DNA from: Sphingomonas sp. A2-49
Lineage (GTDB): Bacteria; Pseudomonadota; Alphaproteobacteria; Sphingomonadales; Sphingomonadaceae
Direction: 5' to 3'
Assembly: GCF_025548555.1 (NCBI RefSeq)
Contig: NZ_JAJLPA010000006.1
Location: forward strand, 79,058 to 143,057
DNA: 64,000 bases
The notes beneath the pieces were generated by a model that worked only from the letters and a program-made list of their open reading frames with translations, searched no databases and was not told the origin of the DNA. Made by a program: the position numbers and the translations under genes. Shown here one piece after another: positions 8,398-18,760 of the stretch (within the stretch, counting starts at the first letter, position 1; every line of letters begins with the position of its first letter).

Positions 8398-9186
8398 TCA
8401 CCGCCCTTCCCACACCCCCGGCCGCTTCCCGACGAACGCCGCCATGCCTTCCTTCTGGTCGGCGGTGCCGAACAGGCCGTGGAACAGCCGGCGTTCGAAC
8501 TGGACGCCCTGCGCCAGCGTCGTCTCGAACGCGGCGTTGACCATCTCCTTGTTCGCCAGCACCGCGAGCGGCGCCATCGCGGCGATCGTCGCGGCGGTCG
8601 TCATCGCCTCCTCGACCAGGTCGGCGGCCGGGATCACCCGGCTGACCAGCCCGGCGCGCTCCGCCTCGGCGGCGTCCATCATCCGCCCGGTCAGGCACAT
8701 CTCCATCGCCTTCGCCTTGCCGACGGCGCGCGCCAGCCGCTGCGAGCCGCCCATGCCGGGGCTCACCGCCAGCTTCACTTCGGGCTGGCCGAACTTCGCG
8801 GTGTCGGCGGCGAGGATGAAGTCGCACATCATCGCCAGTTCGCAGCCGCCGCCCAGTGCATAGCCGGCGACCGCGGCGATGATCGGCTTGCGCGTCGCGG
8901 TGAGCGTCTCGTAGCCGGCGAAATGGTTGCGGCCATACATCGCGGCGAAATCCATCGCCTGCATTTCCTTGATGTCGGCGCCCGCGGCGAACGCCCGGGC
9001 GCTGCCGGTCAGGACCGCACACCCCTGCCCCTCGTCCGCGTCGAACGCGGCCAGCGCAGCGAGCAGGTCGGCGAGCACCTGCGCGTTCAGCGCGTTCAGC
9101 GCGTCGGGCCGGTTGAGCGTGATGAGCGTCACGCGCTCGCGGCGCTCGACGAGGATGGTCTGATAGTCGGACGGGGCTTCGGGCAC
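8398..9186 (-). CDS. enoyl-CoA hydratase
   Basis: A 262-residue crotonase-fold protein. The oxyanion-hole residues lie in [11 protein letters not shown] and [15 protein letters not shown]; the two acid/base glutamates are in the GGGCELA loop and in the [20 protein letters not shown] region. This is the pattern of short-chain enoyl-CoA hydratases that hydrate trans-2-enoyl-CoA in beta-oxidation and branched-chain amino acid breakdown. The start is GTG 9186, supported by an AAGGAGAG ribosome binding site upstream. It follows the 3-hydroxyisobutyryl-CoA hydrolase by 11 bp, so both probably act in valine catabolism. Confidence 0.9.
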   Translation of the reverse strand: MPEAPSDYQTILVERRERVTLITLNRPDALNALNAQVLADLLAALAAFDADEGQGCAVLTGSARAFAAGADIKEMQAMDFAAMYGRNHFAGYETLTATRKPIIAAVAGYALGGGCELAMMCDFILAADTAKFGQPEVKLAVSPGMGGSQRLARAVGKAKAMEMCLTGRMMDAAEAERAGLVSRVIPAADLVEEAMTTAATIAAMAPLAVLANKEMVNAAFETTLAQGVQFERRLFHGLFGTADQKEGMAAFVGKRPGVWEGR

Positions 9187-9197
9187 GGGGCTCTCCT

Positions 9198-10265
9198 TCA
9201 GGCGGGCGTCCACGCGTCCGCCTCGGGCAGCGGCGCGAAGATCTGGTCGATGACGTGTTCGGTCACGCCCTCGGGCGTGGCGGGCTGCCAGCGCGGGGCA
9301 TTGTCCTTGTCGACGATCACCGCGCGCACGCCCTCGAGGAAGTCGTGGCGCTGCACGACGCGGCTGGCGACGGCATATTCCTGTCGCATCTCGTCGGCGA
9401 AGCTCTGCATCAGCCCGCCGTCGTAGAGCAGCCGCAGCGACACCTTCATCGCCTGCGGCGACTTGGTGCGCAGGATCGCGAGCTGCTCGGCGGCGAAGGC
9501 GCCCCCGTCCGCCTCCAACGCCGCGAACACCTCCTCGAGCGTATCGGCGGCGAACAGCCGGTCGATCGCCACGCGATGGTCCAGCAGCCGCGCCGCGGGC
9601 GGCGTGACCGCGGCCGCGTCGAGCACGGCCGCGATCCCATGGGGATCGGCGACGACCGCCGCCTTCGCCGCGTCGAGCGCGGCGGCGGGCAGGTAATGCG
9701 TCGCCAGACCCAGCGCATGCGCCTCCGCGCCGTCGAGCCGGTGCCCGGTGAGCGCGAGGAACTGGCCGATCCGCCCCGGCAGGCGCGACAGGAACCAGCC
9801 GCCGCCGACATCGGGGAACAGGCCGATCCCCGTTTCGGGCATGGCGAAGCGCGTATTCTCGGTCGCGACGCGCCAGCGGCAGGGCAGCGCGATGCCGACG
9901 CCGCCACCCATCGTCACGCCGTCCATGAAGGCGACCGTGGGCTTGGCATAGGCGAACAGGCGGTTGTTGAGCCGGTATTCGGTATGGAAGAAGCAGCGCG
10001 CCGCGGCGCCGTCGCCCGCGCCGCTCTCGCCCAGCATCCGGATGTCGCCGCCCGCGCAAAAGCCGCGCGACGCGCGGGGATCGCCGTCCGCGGCGGGCGC
10101 ATGGTCGAGCATAACCGCCGCGACGCCGGGATCGGTTCGCCAGCGCTCCAGCATCGCCAGCATGCCCTCGCACATGGCGAGGTTGAGCGCGTGCAGCGCC
10201 CGGGGGCGGTTGAGGCGGAGCCGCCCGACGGCGCCTTCGGTTCCGGTCAGCAGGTCATCGGTCAT
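9198..10265 (-). CDS. 3-hydroxyisobutyryl-CoA hydrolase-type enoyl-CoA hydratase/isomerase
   Basis: A 355-residue crotonase-fold protein, longer than simple hydratases and matching the HIBCH group. Motifs are [47 protein letters not shown] and a late [18 protein letters not shown]. The last one, with its D-K-D/NP-W pattern, is typical of 3-hydroxyisobutyryl-CoA hydrolases, which release free 3-hydroxyisobutyrate from its CoA ester in valine degradation. It is first in the two-gene unit with the enoyl-CoA hydratase. The dehydrogenases that would complete the pathway are not in the window. Confidence 0.88.
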   Translation of the reverse strand: MTDDLLTGTEGAVGRLRLNRPRALHALNLAMCEGMLAMLERWRTDPGVAAVMLDHAPAADGDPRASRGFCAGGDIRMLGESGAGDGAAARCFFHTEYRLNNRLFAYAKPTVAFMDGVTMGGGVGIALPCRWRVATENTRFAMPETGIGLFPDVGGGWFLSRLPGRIGQFLALTGHRLDGAEAHALGLATHYLPAAALDAAKAAVVADPHGIAAVLDAAAVTPPAARLLDHRVAIDRLFAADTLEEVFAALEADGGAFAAEQLAILRTKSPQAMKVSLRLLYDGGLMQSFADEMRQEYAVASRVVQRHDFLEGVRAVIVDKDNAPRWQPATPEGVTEHVIDQIFAPLPEADAWTPA

Positions 10266-10369
10266 GGCCCCGGGCTTTGCCGGGCGGCACGCCCCGCGTC
10301 CATACCGAAGCGGCGAAAAGCACGGGCCTCGCGTTTGACACGCCGCGGCGGAGGTCGCATTTCCGGCGG

Positions 10370-13339
10370 ATGTCGACAGAGTCCCCCGTACCCGCGTCTG
10401 TACCCGCGTCCCCCTTGTGGCCGGTCGGCGGCGGCGCGTGCGGCGCGCTGATCCGCGCCCGCGACTGGAGCGCCACCCCGCTCGGCCCGATCGAGCGGTG
10501 GAGCGAGGCGTTGCGGACGACGGTCGGCAACATCGTCAATTCCCCCGTCCCCAAGGTGCTGATGTGGGGCCCCGACCATGTCATGCTGTACAACGACGGC
10601 TATATCGCGATCGCCGGCGCCAGGCATCCCGCCGCGCTCGGCGGCACGGTGCGCGACGTCTGGCCCGAGATCTGGGACTGGAATGCGGCGATCCTGAAAC
10701 GCGGTTTCACCGGCGAGGTCGTCAGCTATCGCGACCAGCCGATGACCCTGATGCGCGGCGACGCCCCGCAGCGGCTGTTCCTCGACCTGTTCTACACCCC
10801 CGTCCATTGCGACGACGGCTGCGTCGGCGGCGTGATGTGCACGGTGATCGACAACACCGCGCGCATCGCCGCGGAGGTCGCGGTGACCGCGGGCGCCGCG
10901 GAGCTGCGCGCGATCACCGACGCGCTGCCGGTCCTCATCTCCTACGTCGACCGTACCCAGGTGTATCGCTTCGCCAACAGCCATTACCGCGACTGGCTGG
11001 GGCTCGATCCCGAAGCGGTCGTCGGCCGGCATATCCGCGAGGTGCTGGGCGAGGCGGTCTATGCCGAACGCCTGCCGCTGATCGAGCGCGTGCTCGCCGG
11101 AGAGGCGATCGAGGACGAAGGCCGCATGCCGCATCGGGACGGCGGCCACCGGCGCGCGGACATCCGCTACCTGCCCCGCCGCGATGCGGCCGGCGACGTC
11201 GAGGGCTTTCACGTCCTCGTCACCGATATCGAGGAGCGCGCCGAGCGCGAGGCGGCGGTCCGGGCCAGCAACGACCGGTTCCGCGCGGCGATGGAGGCGG
11301 TGCACGGCGTGCTGTGGACCAATACCGCCGACGGCCGGATGGTCGGCGAGCAGCCCGGCTGGACCGCGCTGACCGGACAGGATGCCGACGCCTATGGCGG
11401 CTATGGCTGGGCGAGCGCAGTCCATCCCGACGATGCCGCCCCGACGATCGCCGCGTGGGAAGCGGCGGTCGCCGCGCGGTCCGTCTTCGTCTTCGAGCAT
11501 CGCGTCCGCCGCCGCGACGGGGCGTGGCGCGACTGCCTGATCCGCGCACAGCCGATCAAGGACGCGGCGGGCGAGATCGTCGAATGGGTCGGCGTGCACA
11601 CCGACATCACCGAACAGCGCGCCGCCGAGCGCAGCCTGCGCGATCAGGCCGACCACCTGCGCCGGCAGGTCGGGCATCGCGAGCGCGCCGAGGAGCAGCT
11701 GCGCCAGCTCAACGAGACGCTGGAGGCGCGGGCGATCGCCGAGATCGGTGAGCGGCGGCAGGCGGAGGCGGCGCTGGCGCAGTCGCAGAAGATGGAGACG
11801 ATCGGCAAGCTGACCGGCGGGGTCGCGCACGATTTCAACAACCTGCTTCAGGTCGTGTCGGGCAACCTCCAGCTGCTGGCGATCGATATCGCCGGAAACG
11901 ACCGGGCCGAGCGCCGCGTCGCCAACGCCATGGCGGGCGTATCGCGCGGGTCGAAGCTCGCCGCGCAGCTGCTCGCCTTCGGCCGGCGGCAGGCGCTGGA
12001 GCCCAAGGTCGTCAACGTCACGCGCTTCGTCCGGGGCATGGACGACATGCTGCGCCGCGCGATCGGCGAGGGCGTGGAGGTCGAGACGATCTTCGGCGGC
12101 GGCCTGTGGAACTGCTTCATCGATCCGGTGCAGATCGAGAATGCGCTGCTCAACCTGGCGATCAACGCGCGCGACGCGATGGACGGGTCGGGCAAGCTGA
12201 CCATCGAGCTGGCCAACGCGCATCTCGACGATGCCTATGCCCGCGGCCACGACGAGGTGCAGGCGGGCCAGTACGTCATGCTCGCGGTCAGCGACACCGG
12301 CAGCGGCATGAGCCCCGACATCGTCACCAAGGTGTTCGAGCCGTTCTTCTCGACCAAAAGCGAGGGCAAGGGATCGGGGCTCGGCCTGTCGATGGTCTAT
12401 GGCTTCGTCAAACAGTCGGGCGGCCATGTGAAGATCTATTCGGAGGTCGGCGAGGGCACCACCATCCGCCTCTATCTGCCGCGCAGCCGCGAGGCGGAGG
12501 ATGTCGAGGTGGTCGTCGACACGGGCGCGATCGAGGGCGGCAGCGAAACCGTGCTGGTGGTCGAGGATGACGACGCGGTCCGCGCGACCGTCGTCGAGAT
12601 GCTGGGCGACCTCGGCTATCGCGTGCTGAAGGCGGTCGATGCGCAAAGCGCGCTGAGCGTGATCGAAAGCGGCATCCCGATCGACATGCTGTTCACCGAC
12701 GTGGTGATGCCCGGCACGCTGAAGAGCCCCGAACTGGCGCGCAAGGCGAAGGAGCGGCTGCCCGACCTCGCCGTGCTGTTCACCAGCGGCTATACCGAAA
12801 ATTCGATCGTCCACGGCGGTCGGCTGGACGCCGGCGTCGAGCTGCTGTCGAAGCCGTATACGCGCGAGGCGCTGGCGCGGAAATTCCGCCACGTCCTCGC
12901 CAACCAGCAACAGCGCGCCGCCGTCGCCACCCCGCCGCGGACGCCGCCGGCCGCGCGCGGCCAGGTGACGGTGCTGCTGGTCGAGGACGATCCGGTGATC
13001 CGCGCGACGACCGCCGAGCTGTTGCAAGCCGGCGGCCATGTCGTGATCGACGCGGCGAGCGCGGAGGATGCGGCGACCGCGTTGCAGACCGTGCCGATCG
13101 ACGTGCTGGTCACCGACGTCAACCTGCCCGGTGCCTCCGGCCCCGACCTCGCGATCCGGGCACGCGAACTGCGGCCGGGCGTCGGCATCGTCTTCGCCAC
13201 CGGCGACACCGCGGCGGTCCCCCCCGGCACCGGCGCGGTGCTGCTCGCCAAGCCCTATGGCACCGACACGCTGCACGCCGCGATCGCGGCGGCGGTGCGC
13301 GGCGACGCGATGGAGATGCGGCTGGAAAAGGAAGCCTGA
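10370..13339 (+). CDS. soluble hybrid histidine kinase with PAS domains and two receiver domains
   Basis: A 989-residue protein with no signal peptide or membrane helix. Residues about 20-170 form a PAS/GAF-like input domain, about 178-295 a PAS domain, and about 300-420 another PAS domain with its PAC end (WVGVHTDITEQRAAE). A coiled linker follows, then the H-box GGVAHDFNN with phospho-acceptor His487. The ATPase domain has NLAINARDAM, DTGSGM and GLGLSMVYG. Receiver 1 has Asp777 (FTDVVMP) and receiver 2 has Asp916 (VTDVNLP). Lacking a DNA-binding output, it probably feeds a phosphorelay. I chose ATG 10370; an earlier in-frame ATG gives an Arg-rich extension. No partner regulator is adjacent. 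Confidence 0.9.
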   Translation: MSTESPVPASVPASPLWPVGGGACGALIRARDWSATPLGPIERWSEALRTTVGNIVNSPVPKVLMWGPDHVMLYNDGYIAIAGARHPAALGGTVRDVWPEIWDWNAAILKRGFTGEVVSYRDQPMTLMRGDAPQRLFLDLFYTPVHCDDGCVGGVMCTVIDNTARIAAEVAVTAGAAELRAITDALPVLISYVDRTQVYRFANSHYRDWLGLDPEAVVGRHIREVLGEAVYAERLPLIERVLAGEAIEDEGRMPHRDGGHRRADIRYLPRRDAAGDVEGFHVLVTDIEERAEREAAVRASNDRFRAAMEAVHGVLWTNTADGRMVGEQPGWTALTGQDADAYGGYGWASAVHPDDAAPTIAAWEAAVAARSVFVFEHRVRRRDGAWRDCLIRAQPIKDAAGEIVEWVGVHTDITEQRAAERSLRDQADHLRRQVGHRERAEEQLRQLNETLEARAIAEIGERRQAEAALAQSQKMETIGKLTGGVAHDFNNLLQVVSGNLQLLAIDIAGNDRAERRVANAMAGVSRGSKLAAQLLAFGRRQALEPKVVNVTRFVRGMDDMLRRAIGEGVEVETIFGGGLWNCFIDPVQIENALLNLAINARDAMDGSGKLTIELANAHLDDAYARGHDEVQAGQYVMLAVSDTGSGMSPDIVTKVFEPFFSTKSEGKGSGLGLSMVYGFVKQSGGHVKIYSEVGEGTTIRLYLPRSREAEDVEVVVDTGAIEGGSETVLVVEDDDAVRATVVEMLGDLGYRVLKAVDAQSALSVIESGIPIDMLFTDVVMPGTLKSPELARKAKERLPDLAVLFTSGYTENSIVHGGRLDAGVELLSKPYTREALARKFRHVLANQQQRAAVATPPRTPPAARGQVTVLLVEDDPVIRATTAELLQAGGHVVIDAASAEDAATALQTVPIDVLVTDVNLPGASGPDLAIRARELRPGVGIVFATGDTAAVPPGTGAVLLAKPYGTDTLHAAIAAAVRGDAMEMRLEKEA

Positions 13340-13402
13340 GGCGCGCGCGACCGCGCGGGCGCCGACCTTGAATACGGTCCGCCGGCGCTTGATCTTGTGG
13401 GC

Positions 13403-14794
<1,392 letters not shown>

Positions 14795-14873
14795 GGCCGG
14801 TCCGGCGCGGACGCCACGGAACTTCCCCGCGGGTCGCGCGCTTCGCAGCCCGAGACGCCATGAGGGACGATAC

Positions 14874-15086
14874 GTGAGCACCACCACCACCGGCGCGCTG
14901 ATCGGCGCCGCGATCGATTCGATTTCGGGCGACGACGGCGTCGCCGACGGCGCGATCATCGGGGCGGTGACCGCGAACGTCCTGAAGGTCGTGCTGCCGC
15001 TGGCGGTCACCTATGCGGTGGGCTGGGCGGTGTTGCGCGGCGCGGCGGAACTCAAGGACCAGGTTTTCGGAAAGGTGGACGCATGA
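14874..15086 (+). CDS. small Gly/Ala-rich membrane-associated protein, unknown
   Basis: A 70-residue protein starting at GTG 14874, with a gaggga ribosome binding site just upstream. It has two hydrophobic glycine-zipper-like segments, GALIGAAIDSISG and GAIIGAVTANVLKVVLPLAV, and continues AVGWAVLRGAAEL to a charged end (KDQVFGKVDA). I do not recognise a family. Its stop overlaps the start of the next small gene (ATGA), so the two are almost certainly made together. Confidence 0.6.
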   Translation: MSTTTTGALIGAAIDSISGDDGVADGAIIGAVTANVLKVVLPLAVTYAVGWAVLRGAAELKDQVFGKVDA

Positions 15087-15283
15087 TCGGCAGGATTATC
15101 GGTGCGCTGGTGGGGCGCGAAATGGACCGTCGCGATGGCCGTGGCGGCCTGAAGGGCGCGGCGATCGGCGCCTTGTCGGTCGGCGCGATGCGCCGGATGG
15201 GGCCGCTCGGCCTGCTGCTGGGCGGCGGCTACGTCGCCAAGAAAGCCTATGATCGCCGCCGTCAGTCGCGCGTCGACTACTGA
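15083..15283 (+). CDS. small Gly-rich basic protein, unknown
   Basis: A 66-residue protein starting MIGRIIGALVGREMDRRDGR, with a central LKGAAIGALSVGAMRRMGPL stretch, a LGLLLGGGYVAKKAYDR segment and a basic C-terminus. It overlaps the previous gene by four bases. Both partners are short, Gly-rich and likely membrane-associated, which suggests a two-component small membrane complex, but this is inference only. I do not recognise a family. Confidence 0.6.
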   Translation: MIGRIIGALVGREMDRRDGRGGLKGAAIGALSVGAMRRMGPLGLLLGGGYVAKKAYDRRRQSRVDY

Positions 15284-15286
15284 GCG

Positions 15287-15889
15287 TCAGCCGGCCTGCC
15301 AGATGCGGATCGCGTCGATCGGCGCGATCAGCATCAGGACGTTGAGCGTCAGGTTGTCGCGCATCACTGCCAACGCGACGAGCTCGAGTGCGATCAGCAT
15401 CCCGGCGCTGCCCCACCAGGGCAGTCGCTGGGCGATCGCGAACCCGATCATCATGCACGCGCAGTCGCCCAGCGAGTTGAGCACGCTGTCGCCGCTATAG
15501 CCCCAGGCCATGGTGACGCTGCGATAGCGGTCGATGACGATCGGCGAGTTTTCCAGAATTTCCCATCCGGCCTCGACCAGCACCGCCACCACCAGACGGC
15601 GCGGCCATGGCCAGCGAGGCAACGCCACGCGGGTCGCGGCATAGAAGAGCAGGCCGTGCGCGACATGCGTCAGGCTGTACCAGTCGGCGAATTGCTGGCT
15701 GTTCTGGTCCGAGCGGACGGTGCCGTGCCACAGCGCGACGGTGCCGCACGGACAGGTGGCGGGGCGCCCCATCGCCAGCAGGACCACCGCCATGCCGGCC
15801 AGCGCGAGCAGGACAGCCAGCCCGTTTTTCGCGGCGACTGCGCGGCCGATGCTTGACGCCCGCCCCGCCCAGACGCCACTAGCGCGCAT
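15287..15889 (-). CDS. DUF2585 (UPF0314) membrane protein
   Basis: A 200-residue inner-membrane protein with the DUF2585 hallmarks: a first helix ending in LLAMGRPATCPCGTVALWHG, then SQQFADWYSLTHVAHGLLFY and VEAGWEILENSPIVIDRYR. Several membrane helices follow, including NLTLNVLMLIAPIDAIRIW at the end. The family is widespread in Alphaproteobacteria and has no established function. ATG 15889 is the only start codon before the first membrane helix, and it overlaps the divergent gmk start by two bases in a CATG sequence. Confidence 0.88.
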   Translation of the reverse strand: MRASGVWAGRASSIGRAVAAKNGLAVLLALAGMAVVLLAMGRPATCPCGTVALWHGTVRSDQNSQQFADWYSLTHVAHGLLFYAATRVALPRWPWPRRLVVAVLVEAGWEILENSPIVIDRYRSVTMAWGYSGDSVLNSLGDCACMMIGFAIAQRLPWWGSAGMLIALELVALAVMRDNLTLNVLMLIAPIDAIRIWQAG

Positions 15890-16553
15890 GCCGAACTCGC
15901 TCCCCACCGATCCGCACCACTTCAAGCGTCGTGGCGTGCTGTTCGTGCTGTCATCGCCGTCGGGCGCGGGCAAGTCCACCATCGCGCGCAAATTGCTCGC
16001 CGACGAACCCGAACTGGGCATGTCGGTATCGGCCACGACGCGCCCGATGCGGCCCGGCGAAACCGACGGCAAGGACTATCATTTCGTCGACCTCGAACAG
16101 TTCCGGCACATGGTGGCGGAGGACGAATTCCTCGAATGGGCGCATGTCTTCGGCCAGCGCTACGGCACGCCCAAGGCGCAGGTCGAGGCGATGCTGGCCG
16201 CGGGCAAGGACGTCCTGTTCGACATCGACTGGCAGGGCGCGCAGCAATTGTTCCAGATCGCCGGCGGCGACGTCGTGCGCGTCTTCATCTTCCCGCCGTC
16301 GATGGAGGAATTGCGCGCGCGGCTGACCAACCGCAACACCGATTCGGCGGAGGTTATCGAGGCGCGGATGGCGCGCGCGGCGAACGAGGTCAGCCACTGG
16401 GACGGCTATGACTACGTCCTCGTCAACGACGACGTCGAGACATGCTTCCAGGGCGTGAAGACGATCCTGGCGGCGGAACGGCTGAAGCGGTCGCGGCAGA
16501 CGGGGCTGATCGGCTTCATCCGCAAGCTGACCCGGGTGCCCGGCGCCGCCTGA
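15888..16553 (+). CDS. gmk: guanylate kinase
   Basis: A 221-residue GMP kinase producing GDP. The P-loop is SSPSGAGKST, followed by the GMP-binding SVSATTRPMRPGETDGKDYH signature, EWAHVFGQRYGTP and FDIDWQGAQQL. An N-terminal extension (MPNSLPTDPHHFKRRG) precedes the first strand, as in other sphingomonads, and supports this start. The start codon shares bases with that of the divergent DUF2585 gene. Length is normal for the bacterial enzyme. Confidence 0.95.
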   Translation: MPNSLPTDPHHFKRRGVLFVLSSPSGAGKSTIARKLLADEPELGMSVSATTRPMRPGETDGKDYHFVDLEQFRHMVAEDEFLEWAHVFGQRYGTPKAQVEAMLAAGKDVLFDIDWQGAQQLFQIAGGDVVRVFIFPPSMEELRARLTNRNTDSAEVIEARMARAANEVSHWDGYDYVLVNDDVETCFQGVKTILAAERLKRSRQTGLIGFIRKLTRVPGAA

Positions 16554-16565
16554 CCCCCGTCCCGA

Positions 16566-17249
16566 TCAGTCGAGCGCGGCGAGGACGCGCACCGCGGCGT
16601 CATATTCGGCGCGCTTGTTGGCCCGCGCCGCGGTGGCGAGCGCATCCTCGCCCCACAATTCCGCCTGCCAGTCCTCATCGACGTGTGCCGCGGCCCATAA
16701 CGTGTCGGGATCGCCGGCATGCTCCACCAGCGCGAGCGCGAGGACGAGCGATCCCGTGATCGTCACCACCGGCGACAGCGCCGCAAGGCGGAAGGCGTCG
16801 AGCGCGCCGACCGCCTCCGCAAGCCGCGCCAGCGTCGCGGGCGGTTGCGCGCGGTGGACGATCCCGGCGGTCGTTTCGAGATGCACGTCGTATCGCGCGC
16901 GCGCCCAGTCGAGCCACGGATCCCACGCCGCGCGCTGGCGGGCGACGAGGTCGTCCGGCGACAGCGCGCGATAACACAGCAGGTCGCTGCCGCCATAAGC
17001 CGCAAGCCCCGCGGCGAACGCGCGCGGATCGGGTGCGATCCGGTCGATCGCGGCATTGGCGAGGCCGGTGACCGGCATCGCGCGCGGGTCGATCGTCTCC
17101 CCCACCGCGCGCCACTCCGCCGCGACCGCCTCCGCCAGCGCGTCGGTGGGCAGCGCCAGCGGGACGCGGCCGGGCGTGCGCACCGGCCGGCCGTCCAGCG
17201 TGACGACGCGATCGGCGTCGATCGCCACATCGGTCCAGAAGCGCTTCAT
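16566..17249 (-). CDS. ATP12-family F1-ATPase assembly chaperone
   Basis: A 227-residue protein beginning MKRFWTDVAIDADRVVTLDG, followed by RPVRTPGRVPLALPTDALAE and the ATP12 core AVGETIDPRAMPVTGLANAA. It also has GSDLLCYRA, WDPWLDWARARYDV and a SPVVTITGSLVLALAL segment. ATP12 binds the F1 alpha subunit and prevents its aggregation during assembly. The substrate gene, atpA, is in the same window about 17 kb away, but not in the same operon. The start overlaps the stop of the upstream small membrane gene by four bases. Confidence 0.9.
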   Translation of the reverse strand: MKRFWTDVAIDADRVVTLDGRPVRTPGRVPLALPTDALAEAVAAEWRAVGETIDPRAMPVTGLANAAIDRIAPDPRAFAAGLAAYGGSDLLCYRALSPDDLVARQRAAWDPWLDWARARYDVHLETTAGIVHRAQPPATLARLAEAVGALDAFRLAALSPVVTITGSLVLALALVEHAGDPDTLWAAAHVDEDWQAELWGEDALATAARANKRAEYDAAVRVLAALD

Positions 17250-17467
17250 GGCCGCGGCGGCGTCCGCCAGCGCTGCGCGAGGCTGGCAGGCACGATCGCG
17301 ACGACGGCGAGCGCCGACAGCGTGATCGCGACGCCGAGCGCCTTCACCGGCCAGTCGTGCGCGCGCGCGGCGAGGGCGAGGCCGAACACCGCGCCGAGGC
17401 TCCCGGCGATGCGGCTGGCGACCATCGCCAGCCAGCGCTTGCGCGCGGTGGCGTCCTGCGGGCTCAC
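17246..17467 (-). CDS. small membrane protein in the HAD-ATP12 operon, unknown
   Basis: A 73-residue protein, MSPQDATARKRWLAMVAS followed by two membrane segments (GSLGAVFGLALAA; LGVAITLSALAVVAIVPASL) and a basic end. It overlaps the genes on both sides by four bases, so translation is coupled across all three. I do not recognise a family. The position between HAD and ATP12 suggests a shared expression unit rather than a known shared function. Confidence 0.75.
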   Translation of the reverse strand: MSPQDATARKRWLAMVASRIAGSLGAVFGLALAARAHDWPVKALGVAITLSALAVVAIVPASLAQRWRTPPRP

Positions 17468-18117
17468 GCCAGCAGCCCCGGCAGCGCGGCGACCCGATCC
17501 GCGACGACATCGGCCCCCGCGTCGGCAAGGTCGCGCACGTCATGATAGCCCCAGGCGACGCCGATCGCACGGGCGCCCGCCGCCTTCGCCATCGCCATAT
17601 CGAAGCTCGTGTCGCCGATCATCGCCGTCGTCCGCGGCATCGCCCCGGCCGCGTCGATCGCGGCGAGCAGCATCGCGGGATCGGGCTTCGACGGATGGCG
17701 ATCGGCGGTCTGCAAGGTGACGAACCGGTCGGCGAGGCCGTGGTGCGCGAGGATGTGCGCGAGCCCGCGATCCGACTTGCCGGTCGCGACGCCCAGCAGC
17801 CAGCCGTCGTCGGCGAGCGTCTCCAGCACGTCCTCGATCCCGTCGAACAGCGGCTCCTCCGCCATCGCGCCGCTCGTGCGCAGGTCGAAGAACGCCTGTT
17901 TGTAATCGGCCGCCATCCGGCGATGCTGCGCGTCGTCCGCCTCGGGAAGCAGCGCGCGGATCGCCTCGACCAGGCTCAGCCCGACGATACGCCGGATCGC
18001 GTCACGCGGCGGCGCGGCGATGCCGGCGATCCGGAACGCCGTTTCCATCGACTGGCAGATGTTGGCCTGGCTGTCGACGAGCGTGCCGTCGCAGTCGAAC
18101 ACGGCGAGTTTGGTCAT
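17464..18117 (-). CDS. HAD-superfamily phosphatase (phosphoglycolate phosphatase-like)
   Basis: A 217-residue subclass IA haloacid dehalogenase hydrolase. Motif I is FDCDGTLVDS with the nucleophile and acid Asp, motif II is VATGKSDRG, motif III is the Lys in HPSKPDP, and motif IV is MIGDTSFDMAMA. A helical cap sits at about residues 15-85. It is of the Gph type, and phosphoglycolate is the likely but unproven substrate; related enzymes act on other small phosphate esters. It is first gene of the three-gene operon ending in ATP12. Confidence 0.88.
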   Translation of the reverse strand: MTKLAVFDCDGTLVDSQANICQSMETAFRIAGIAAPPRDAIRRIVGLSLVEAIRALLPEADDAQHRRMAADYKQAFFDLRTSGAMAEEPLFDGIEDVLETLADDGWLLGVATGKSDRGLAHILAHHGLADRFVTLQTADRHPSKPDPAMLLAAIDAAGAMPRTTAMIGDTSFDMAMAKAAGARAIGVAWGYHDVRDLADAGADVVADRVAALPGLLA

Positions 18118-18181
18118 GATCCTGCCCCTAGCGGGCACGCGTGATTCGATCCAGCCGCGCGACGGACCGCATCGATCGCAT

Positions 18182-18736
18182 TCAATACGCCTCCTGCCCC
18201 ACGACATTGCCCGGCGGGCCGTAGCGGCACACGAGGAAATCGTCGGCGGCGTCGCTCGCCAGCGCGCAGCCCATCGCGGTCGTCCCGCGCCAGACGATCT
18301 GCGCATAATGGCCGACGTCCTCCCACCGCCCCGTCCGGCTGGACCGCGGCACCGCGGCATCGACGAAATCGCGCTTTTCCGCGACCCAATGCCCGACCAT
18401 CTCGTCGAAGCGATAGGCGTCGCGCGTGCCGGTCCACAGGTTCTCGCCCTCGCGGTCCATCCCGATCGACTGCGGCGCGTGCGCGAACCGCCCGGTCCGC
18501 GCCATCTCCTCCGCGTAGCGCTTCGCCGACGCCGCCAGCGGTTCGCTCCAGACGAGCGGGCCGACGCCGACGTCCGCCCGCGCCGCATTCTGCCCCGCCA
18601 GCATCGCGTGGCGCAGCAGCGCCGCCCCGCGCGGCGCCGGCGCGTCGGTCGTCCGCGGTTCGACGACGCGCTCGGGCGACGGCGCGCAGGCGGGAAGGAT
18701 CAGCAACGCGGCAAGCCATGAGTGGCGTTTCGACAT
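18182..18736 (-). CDS. CAP-domain (SCP/PR-1) lipoprotein
   Basis: A 184-residue secreted protein. The signal peptide MSKRHSWLAALLILPAC ends in a lipobox (LPAC), so it is probably a lipoprotein anchored by Cys17. The CAP domain follows, with HAMLAGQNAARADVGVGPL, WSEPLAASAKRYAEEMA, GENLWTGT and VGHYAQIVWRGTTAMGCA. The last contains the conserved His and the G-x-Y-x-Q-x-V-W signature. Bacterial CAP proteins are extracytoplasmic and of mostly unknown role. It is divergent from hemW with only 24 bp between the start codons. Confidence 0.88.
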   Translation of the reverse strand: MSKRHSWLAALLILPACAPSPERVVEPRTTDAPAPRGAALLRHAMLAGQNAARADVGVGPLVWSEPLAASAKRYAEEMARTGRFAHAPQSIGMDREGENLWTGTRDAYRFDEMVGHWVAEKRDFVDAAVPRSSRTGRWEDVGHYAQIVWRGTTAMGCALASDAADDFLVCRYGPPGNVVGQEAY

Positions 18737-18760
18737 GATCCCCGCCATATCGTCGGCATC

